From assembly GCA_947455205.1 (NCBI GenBank), contig CANGNF010000028.1:1-63668 (forward strand): a stretch of 63,668 bases of DNA, in the 5' to 3' direction. Below are positions 58,463 through 63,668 of the stretch, piece after piece. A program made the position numbers and the translations under genes. This DNA is from Acetobacteraceae bacterium. GTDB lineage: Bacteria > Pseudomonadota > Alphaproteobacteria > Acetobacterales > Acetobacteraceae. The notes below the pieces were generated by a model that did not search any database, was not told the origin of the DNA, and saw only the letters and a program-made list of their open reading frames with translations. The stretch's first letter is position 1. The number at the start of each line of letters is the position of its first letter.

Positions 58463-59437
58463 ATGCCGAAGCGTCTCACCCTTGCCCTGGCGCTGCTGCC
58501 ATTGCTGGGGGCCGCCCCCGCCGCCCAGGCGCAGGAGGCATTTCCCACCCGGCCGATCCGCTTCGTGGTGCCCTTCGCGCCCGGTGGCTCCAACGACTTC
58601 ATGGCCCGGATGATGGCGCCGCGCATGGCCGCCACGCTGGGCCAGCCCGTGGTCATCGAGACCCGGTCCGGCGCCGGCGGCGTCACCGGCGTGGACCTGG
58701 CGGCCAAGGCGCCGGCGGATGGCTATACCGTGGCGCTGGGCACCACCGGCGCCATCGTGATCGGGCCCAGCCTGATGACGCCGCCGCCGTTCAACCCGCA
58801 GCGCGACCTGGCGCCGATAACCCTGGCGATGAACGTGCAGGTGCCGGTGGTGGTGCCGGCGCGCTCGCCCTTCCGCAGCATGGCGGACCTTATCGCGGCG
58901 GCGAAGGAGCGGCCGGCCACGGTGACCTTCGGCTCCTCCGGCGCCGGCAGCATGCCGCATCTGACCGGGGAGCTGATCGCGCAGCTGGCCGGCGTGCGGC
59001 TGGTGCATGTGCCCTACCGGGGCGGCGGGCCGGTGGGCACCGCGCTGCTGGCGGCGGAGGTGGATAGCGGCCTGTCCGACATGCCGGTCTTCCTGCCGCA
59101 CCACCGCGCCGGCACGCTGCGGATCATCGCGGTGGGCAGCCCGCAGCGGCTGCCCTTCCTGCCGGATGTGCCGACGCTGGCGGAAAGCGGGCTGGGGCAG
59201 ATCGAGACCAGCAACTGGCATGGGCTGGTCACCGCCGGCGCGGTGTCGGAGGCGGTGCTGGTGAAGCTGCATGCCGCCGCCGCCGCGGCGCTGCATGAGC
59301 CCGACGTGGTCCGCGCCATCACCGAGCAGGGCATGGAGCCGGTGGGCGGCAGCCGCGCCGACTTCGCCGCGCTGATCCGCACCGATGCGTTGAAATGGGC
59401 CGAGGTGATCCGGCGCGGCAACATCCGGCCGGAGTAG
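58463..59437 (+). CDS. Bug/TctC-family periplasmic substrate-binding protein (6)
   Basis: The 324-residue protein has a leader (LTLALALLPLLGAAPAAQAQ) and Bug signatures TRPIRFVVPFAPGGSNDFMA, VVIETRSGAGGVTGVDLAAK, DGYTVALGTTGAIVIGPSLM and LVHVPYRGGGPVGTALLAAE. GAGGAATC-type ribosome binding sequence lies before ATG 58463. It is monocistronic and ended by a perfect 11-bp hairpin shared with the convergent amidohydrolase. Confidence 0.87.
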   Translation: MPKRLTLALALLPLLGAAPAAQAQEAFPTRPIRFVVPFAPGGSNDFMARMMAPRMAATLGQPVVIETRSGAGGVTGVDLAAKAPADGYTVALGTTGAIVIGPSLMTPPPFNPQRDLAPITLAMNVQVPVVVPARSPFRSMADLIAAAKERPATVTFGSSGAGSMPHLTGELIAQLAGVRLVHVPYRGGGPVGTALLAAEVDSGLSDMPVFLPHHRAGTLRIIAVGSPQRLPFLPDVPTLAESGLGQIETSNWHGLVTAGAVSEAVLVKLHAAAAAALHEPDVVRAITEQGMEPVGGSRADFAALIRTDALKWAEVIRRGNIRPE

Positions 59438-59551
59438 CCGCCGGGGCTTGGTGCCCTGGCCGGTATTCAGCGGCCCGCAAGGCGCGGGCCGAGCCGCCGG
59501 ATGGCGGCCGGCATCACGCAGATGCGTGCCTTCGCCCGACGCGACCGAGGG

Positions 59552-59578
59552 GCACGCGAAGGCAAGGCCTTCGCGTGC
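59552..59578. terminator. Perfect 11-bp hairpin between convergent genes
   Basis: GCACGCGAAGG (59552-59562) and CCTTCGCGTGC (59568-59578) form a perfect stem with loop CAAGG, seven bases from the amidohydrolase stop. It is a bidirectional terminator candidate. Confidence 0.6.
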
Positions 59579-59584
59579 GCCATG

Positions 59585-60670
59585 TCACGTGGTGATCTTC
59601 AGCAGCTTCGCCGCCGTCTCGCCCAGCACGGCGCGCTTCTGCGCGTCGTTCAGGGAGTTGGACGCCATGATGTGATCGACGGGATCGAACACCCAGGGGT
59701 AGGGCCAGTCGCTGCCCATCACCATCTGCATGGCACCGGTGACGGCCTGCTGGTGGCGGATCGCTTCCGGCGTGAACACCAGGCTGTCGAACCAGATCTG
59801 CTTCAGGTACTCGGTCGGCTTCTTCTTCAGCGTGATCGAGCTGTCGCAGCCCGCCGGGTTCAGCCGGCAGCCATGGTCGAAGCGGTCGGCGTAGTGGGTC
59901 AGGAAGCCACCGCCATGCGCCGCGATGACCTTCAGGCCGGGGGCGCGGTCGAACACGCCCTCGAAGATCATGTGCGCCAGGGCGATGGTGGTGCCCAGCG
60001 GGTTGCCGATGACGTTGCTGAGGTAGCCATTGCCGCGCAGCCGGGCGTTCAGCTGCGGCACGCCCTGCGGGTGGACGAAGACCACGGCGCCGAGTTCATC
60101 GGCCTTCTGCCAGACGATGTTGAAGCTGGGGTCCGACAATTCCTTGGCGCCGACCTCGGCGCCCACCGCGATGCCCTTCAGCCCCTGGCTGCGGATCGCC
60201 TTCTCCATCTCCTGCACCGCCAGCTGCGGGTCCTGCATGGTCAGGCCGGCGAAGCCCGCGAAGCGGTCCGGATGCGCGGCGCAGAGCGCGGCCATGCTCT
60301 CATTGGTCTTCTCCACCACCTTGGCGGCGGTGTCGCGCGGCACGCCGTACCAGTGCGGGTTCACCGAGAGCACTTCCATGTCCACCTTCTGGCGGTCCAT
60401 GGCGGCGAAGCGTTCCTGGATGCTGTCGATCGGGCTTTCGCGGCTGCCGGGCGGGCCGGCATAGATGTTGTCCCGCGTCATGCCCTGCAGCGCCGCGGCT
60501 TCGGGGAAGATGCAATGCGCGTGCACGTCGATGGTCTTGACCCGCTTGCCACCGACTGAGACGGCCTGGCGGCGCGGCGCGGACCCTTGGGCATGTGCGT
60601 CGTGCAGCAGGCCGCAGCCGCAGAACAAGGCGCCGGCCGCGGCGCCGAACAGGCTCCTGCGTGTGCTCAT
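59585..60670 (-). CDS. Exported amidohydrolase (ACMSD-like decarboxylase family)
   Basis: The product of about 361 residues has a Tat-type leader (STRRSLFGAAAGALFCGCGL, then AHAQ), unusual for this enzyme family. The amidohydrolase-2 barrel follows: TIDVHAHCIFPEAAALQG gives the HxH metal site, VVFVHPQGVPQLN the third His, VIAAHGGGFLTHYADRFDHG the fourth, and MVMGSDWPYPWVFDPVDHIM the Asp. Relatives decarboxylate aminocarboxymuconate semialdehyde or hydrolyse lactones. It follows the peptide-type binding protein by 120 bases on the same strand. ATG 60670 is preferred to TTG 60676. Confidence 0.8.
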   Translation of the reverse strand: MSTRRSLFGAAAGALFCGCGLLHDAHAQGSAPRRQAVSVGGKRVKTIDVHAHCIFPEAAALQGMTRDNIYAGPPGSRESPIDSIQERFAAMDRQKVDMEVLSVNPHWYGVPRDTAAKVVEKTNESMAALCAAHPDRFAGFAGLTMQDPQLAVQEMEKAIRSQGLKGIAVGAEVGAKELSDPSFNIVWQKADELGAVVFVHPQGVPQLNARLRGNGYLSNVIGNPLGTTIALAHMIFEGVFDRAPGLKVIAAHGGGFLTHYADRFDHGCRLNPAGCDSSITLKKKPTEYLKQIWFDSLVFTPEAIRHQQAVTGAMQMVMGSDWPYPWVFDPVDHIMASNSLNDAQKRAVLGETAAKLLKITT

Positions 60671-60790
60671 GGACAAATGTCTCCCCCCGATGTTCTTGGT
60701 CGTCTGACTAAAGGCTGGCGCGATTTGCCGGACCGCGCCAGGAATTTTTGATGCTGCACCGCAAGATCCAAGCGGCCGTGATCGCGGTCT

Positions 60791-62380
60791 TCAACGCCGT
60801 TCGCGCCTGAGGTTCCAGAACACCGGCACCGCTCCCTCGATGACACCGGTGAGGTTGCTGCGCCAGGCCGGCGGCACGGTGAACTGCCCGGCCAGCGACA
60901 GGCTTACGGCGGCATGCGCGCGGCCCTGGATCTCCGTCGCCACCGCGCGCTGCGCCGGCAGGCCGATGGCGGCGCCGAAGCGCGCCAGCAGCGCGGTCGT
61001 CGCCTCGTCGCAGGCCCAGCCCGGAAAGTTCTGGCAGTTGTTGGCGATGGGGTAGTTGCTCAGCGGCGTCGCCAGGTCCTCGGCCGCCCAGATCAGCGGC
61101 AGCACGGACCAGCCGCCGTTGCCCACGGGGTTGCGGCTCCAGCGCTGCTGCGCCACCGAGGACCAGTCGGTGGCGCGGACCTGCACGTTGAAGCCGGCCT
61201 GGCGCAGCCGGTCGATGGTGACCAGCGAGATGGTGTTGATGACCGGCACGTCGGTGCTCTGCAGCACGACGATCGGCTCGTTGGCGTAGCCGGCTTCCCG
61301 CAGCAGGGCGCGGGCACGGGCCAGGCTGGGCTGGCGCAGCGGCTCGGCGCCGGCGGCGTTGTCGTAGGGCGAGCCACAGGTGAAGACCGAGAGGCATTGC
61401 GCCATGTGCATGTCGGCGGGCAGGCCGAGCGCGGCCATGAACTCCGACTGGTCCATCAGCTGCTGCACCGCCTGTCGCACCAGCGGCTTGTCGAAGGGCG
61501 GCTGCGACTGGTTCAGCACCACCACGCCCATGAACTGCGGCGCCCCGGCGCCACGAGCGACGCGGATGTTGGGGTCGCGCCGCATCGCCGCCAGGTAGTC
61601 GAAGGGGGCGCGCTGGACGTAGTCCACCTCGCCGCGCTGCAACGCCGCCACCTTGGTGGCGACATCGGGGATCGAGACGAATTCAGCGCGGGCGAAATGC
61701 ACCACCTTGCCGCCGGCGGTGCCATCCGCGGGCTCCGCGCGCGGGCGGTAGCGCGGGTTGTGCAGGAACACCGCGCGGTCGCCGGCGCGGTACTCGCTGG
61801 CGGCGAAGCGATAGGGGCCGGAGCCGATGACCTCGGGGATCGGCTTGGTCGGGTCGGTCGCGGCCAGCCGGGCCGGCATCATCACCGGGATGTTGCTGCT
61901 GGACTTGCCCAGCGCCTCGATGACGAAGCCGAAGGGCCGCGCCAGGGTCAGGCGGAAGCGCTTGGCGTCCACCACCTCCAGCGAGGCGGTGGCGGCCAGC
62001 ATCAGCCTGCCCATGCCGTCCCGCGCGCCCCAACGGCGGATGCTGGCGACGCAGTCCTCGGCGGTCACCGGCGTGCCGTCATGCCATTCCAACCCGTCGC
62101 GCAGGGTGAAGTCGTAGCGCATGTTGTCGGGGCTGACGGTCCAGCCCTCCAGCATCTGCGGCTTGTAGGCGCCGGTGCTGTCCTGCGCGATCAACTGGTC
62201 GAACACCATCAGCGCGAAGTTGCGCGTCAGGTAGGCGCTGGTGATGACGGGGTCGAGGATCTGCAACTCGCCATCCAGCGAGATCCGCAGCGGCACCGGG
62301 TCCAGCTGCGGCTGGGCGGGGGCAGTCTGGGCCTGGGCGGGCGCGGCCAGCAGCAGCAGGCCGAGGAGAAGGCGCTTCAT
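60791..62380 (-). CDS. Family-5 (peptide/nickel-type) ABC substrate-binding protein
   Basis: The product of about 529 residues has a signal peptide (MKRLLLGLLLLAAPAQAQ) and the SBP_bac_5 signature near residues 60-105 (LEGWTVSPDNMRYDFTLRDG, LEWHDGTPVTAEDC). It also has FFIVDQL-type FDQLIAQDSTG and a C-terminal domain with YPIANNCQNFPGWACDEATT. It should bind a peptide, opine or other large ligand for an ABC importer; no permease or ATPase gene is present. It overlaps the TauD gene before it by four bases. Confidence 0.85.
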   Translation of the reverse strand: MKRLLLGLLLLAAPAQAQTAPAQPQLDPVPLRISLDGELQILDPVITSAYLTRNFALMVFDQLIAQDSTGAYKPQMLEGWTVSPDNMRYDFTLRDGLEWHDGTPVTAEDCVASIRRWGARDGMGRLMLAATASLEVVDAKRFRLTLARPFGFVIEALGKSSSNIPVMMPARLAATDPTKPIPEVIGSGPYRFAASEYRAGDRAVFLHNPRYRPRAEPADGTAGGKVVHFARAEFVSIPDVATKVAALQRGEVDYVQRAPFDYLAAMRRDPNIRVARGAGAPQFMGVVVLNQSQPPFDKPLVRQAVQQLMDQSEFMAALGLPADMHMAQCLSVFTCGSPYDNAAGAEPLRQPSLARARALLREAGYANEPIVVLQSTDVPVINTISLVTIDRLRQAGFNVQVRATDWSSVAQQRWSRNPVGNGGWSVLPLIWAAEDLATPLSNYPIANNCQNFPGWACDEATTALLARFGAAIGLPAQRAVATEIQGRAHAAVSLSLAGQFTVPPAWRSNLTGVIEGAVPVFWNLRRERR

Positions 62381-63231
62381 GCCGCGCGCGCCATCAGCGC
62401 GGTGCGGCGCAGCGTGCGCGGCTGGCTGTTGTCGAAGGGCTCGCGCGCGTGTTGCAGCGTGCGGTTGTTCCACAGCACCAGGTCATGTGGCCGCCATTTG
62501 TGGCGGTAGAGCGCCGGGCTGGCGTTGATGCAGGCGCGCACCTGGTCCAGCAGCGCCTGGGCCTCGTCCTCGGCAAGGCCATGCACCATGCGGGTCAGCT
62601 CCCGCCGGCCGATCCACAGCGCTTGGCGCCCGGTCTCCGGTTCCCGCCAGACCAGCTTGTGGTCGTTGTGGACAATGGTCTCCGGCGCAATGGAGACGTT
62701 GTAGCGCTGCGCCGTCTCGGCGTCGTAGTGGCGGCCGGTGCGGGCGGTCAGGCCGCTGATGCGGTCGCGCAGCGCGGCGGGCATGGCGGCCAGCACCTGG
62801 GAGGTGTCGCAGAACAGCGTGTCGCCACCCTCGCTCGGCACCTCGATGGCGTAGAGCATCAGCGCCGCCAGCGGTTCCGGGAAGAACAGCTGGTCCATGT
62901 GCAGCCGCAGCTCGCCCTGGCCGAAGACGCCATCCGGCAGCACGTTGGAGACGTGGGAGGAATAGCCGTCCTTCGGCTTCACCTTGTTGTACTCGCGGAT
63001 CTCGGTGGTGCCGAAGATTTCCCCGAAGCGCTGCTGCTGTTCAGGCGAAACCACCTGTCCCCGCAGCACCAGCACCTGGTGCTGCCGGTAGGCGGCGCGC
63101 AGCGCCTCCGCCGTCGCGGCGCTGGCCTGGGCGGCGACGTCGAAGCCGGTGATCTCCGCGGCGAAGCCGGGGCCGAGTGGGCGGAAGCCGAGGCTGCCCG
63201 TGCCTGGCATGGTGCTGAAGCTGGCGCTCAT
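62377..63231 (-). CDS. TauD/TfdA-family 2-oxoglutarate-dependent dioxygenase (2)
   Basis: The 284-residue protein keeps the facial triad: RLHMDQLFF for the HxD, and LVLWNNRTLQHAREPFDNSQ for the distal His; RTLRRTALM gives the 2-oxoglutarate Arg. FAAEITGFDVAAQASAATAE and HQVLVLRGQVVSPEQQ are standard for the family. The substrate is unknown; it is not closely similar to the TauD protein at 37634-38647. Start at 63231. It is first in a unit with a peptide-type binding protein and an exported amidohydrolase. Confidence 0.85.
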   Translation of the reverse strand: MSASFSTMPGTGSLGFRPLGPGFAAEITGFDVAAQASAATAEALRAAYRQHQVLVLRGQVVSPEQQQRFGEIFGTTEIREYNKVKPKDGYSSHVSNVLPDGVFGQGELRLHMDQLFFPEPLAALMLYAIEVPSEGGDTLFCDTSQVLAAMPAALRDRISGLTARTGRHYDAETAQRYNVSIAPETIVHNDHKLVWREPETGRQALWIGRRELTRMVHGLAEDEAQALLDQVRACINASPALYRHKWRPHDLVLWNNRTLQHAREPFDNSQPRTLRRTALMARAA

Positions 63232-63298
63232 GTCGCGACCTCCGCTGGTGTTGCGGCGATCATCGCGCCGAAGCCACGGCGGCCGCAACTCCCCGGTT

Positions 63299-63668
63299 TC
63301 AGCGGCCGGAAAGCGAGAAGTTCAGCGGCACCGCCAGGTTGAGCCGCTCGCCCGGCATGTCGGCCGGTGGCGGCGGCAGCGGCTCGGCCCGGCGCACCAG
63401 GGCCAGGGCCTCGGCATCCAGCACGGCGGAGCCGGAGCTGCGCAGGATGACGGCGCTCAACACATGGCCGTCGCGGTCCATGGTGAAGCCGAGCTGCGCC
63501 ACGCCTTCCTCTCGCCGGTAGCGGGCGGCGTCGGGGTAGCGCTTGTAGCGTTGCAGCCGGGCCATCAGCTGGCCCTGCCAGCTGGCCACGGCCTGCGGGT
63601 TGGCGGGTGGCGCGGCGGCCACCGGGGCGGGCGCCGGCGGCGCCGCAGCGGGCGCGGCGGCCGGGGCC
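63299..63668 (-). CDS. TonB-like C-terminal domain protein, N-terminus beyond the window
   Basis: The frame runs off the right edge. The visible part starts with an alanine/proline-rich stretch typical of TonB's periplasmic linker, then the TonB_C domain: WQGQLMARLQRYKRYPDAAR, GVAQLGFTMDRDGHVLSAVI and SSGSAVLDAEALALVRRAEP. The last residues form LNLAVPLNFSLSGR. It transfers energy from ExbB/ExbD to outer-membrane receptors for iron or vitamin uptake. ExbB/ExbD genes would lie outside the window. It ends 67 bases before the TauD gene. Confidence 0.85.
   Translation of the reverse strand, partial: APAAAPAAAPPAPAPVAAAPPANPQAVASWQGQLMARLQRYKRYPDAARYRREEGVAQLGFTMDRDGHVLSAVILRSSGSAVLDAEALALVRRAEPLPPPPADMPGERLNLAVPLNFSLSGR

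Noticed and set aside
60716..60740. Hairpin with a T-run between the peptide-type binding protein and the amidohydrolase
   Set aside because: The stem is 7 bp with an 11-base loop, and the T-run is on the plus strand where no gene ends, so it does not suit the minus-strand operon.

Overview
The window looks like a chromosomal segment of a high-G+C alphaproteobacterium, most likely an Acetobacteraceae member of the Roseomonas type. That is inference from three things: very G+C-rich coding sequence throughout, the order mnmE / unknown / mnmG / rsmG / parA / parB converging on leuS-lptE-holA (an alphaproteobacterial arrangement usually close to the replication origin), and a surplus of Bug/TctC-type periplasmic binding proteins. 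No 16S rRNA or dnaA lies in the window, so the genus is not proven.

Region 1 (1-8.78 kb) is a decayed mobile island. It holds remnants of IS5, IS630, IS66 (two pieces), IS21 (with its repeated terminal region) and IS1182, a recombinase-associated orphan, and an unusually AT-rich patch. The better preserved cargo is an EAL / DUF2939 / XRE gene string, a protein with two predicted helix-turn-helix (HTH) regions, and a medium-chain oxidoreductase. It ends at a tRNA-Arg(CCG) gene, a common integration boundary.

Region 2 (8.9-25.2 kb) is mixed housekeeping: DUF1489, an orphan TAXI binding protein, an FkbM methyltransferase, DUF2244, endonuclease III, a glycosyltransferase, an aldo/keto reductase, a WD40 + COG0523 GTPase pair, a ParD antitoxin with a broken ParE toxin, an omega-amino-acid transaminase, a glutathione transferase / glyoxalase-like / methyltransferase string, an Nfu scaffold, a Bug receptor, quinone oxidoreductase + alkyltransferase, and a thioredoxin-like ferredoxin.

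Region 3 (25.2-35.8 kb) is core: tRNA modification (mnmE, mnmG), 16S methylation (rsmG), chromosome partition (parA, parB, with two parS sites at the start of rsmG), then on the other strand leuS, lptE and holA.

Region 4 (36-63.7 kb) is an accessory catabolic and uptake zone. Tightly overlapping minus-strand operons combine binding proteins with oxidoreductases: MetE-like / Bug / FAD-oxidoreductase / LLM oxidoreductase / class II aldolase / Bug; Bug / FAD-monooxygenase / signal-less family-3 binding protein / LLM oxidoreductase; and TauD dioxygenase / peptide-type binding protein / amidohydrolase. Between them lie an orphan molybdopterin-binding dehydrogenase subunit, a DedA / GMC oxidoreductase / SDR string, a Cys-nucleophile alpha/beta hydrolase with an amidohydrolase, and a second TauD dioxygenase. 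Six Bug proteins, one TAXI, one family-3 and one family-5 binding protein occur with no transporter membrane subunit in view. The best candidate for an undescribed system is the MetE-like / Bug / FAD / LLM operon at 42.8-47.3 kb.
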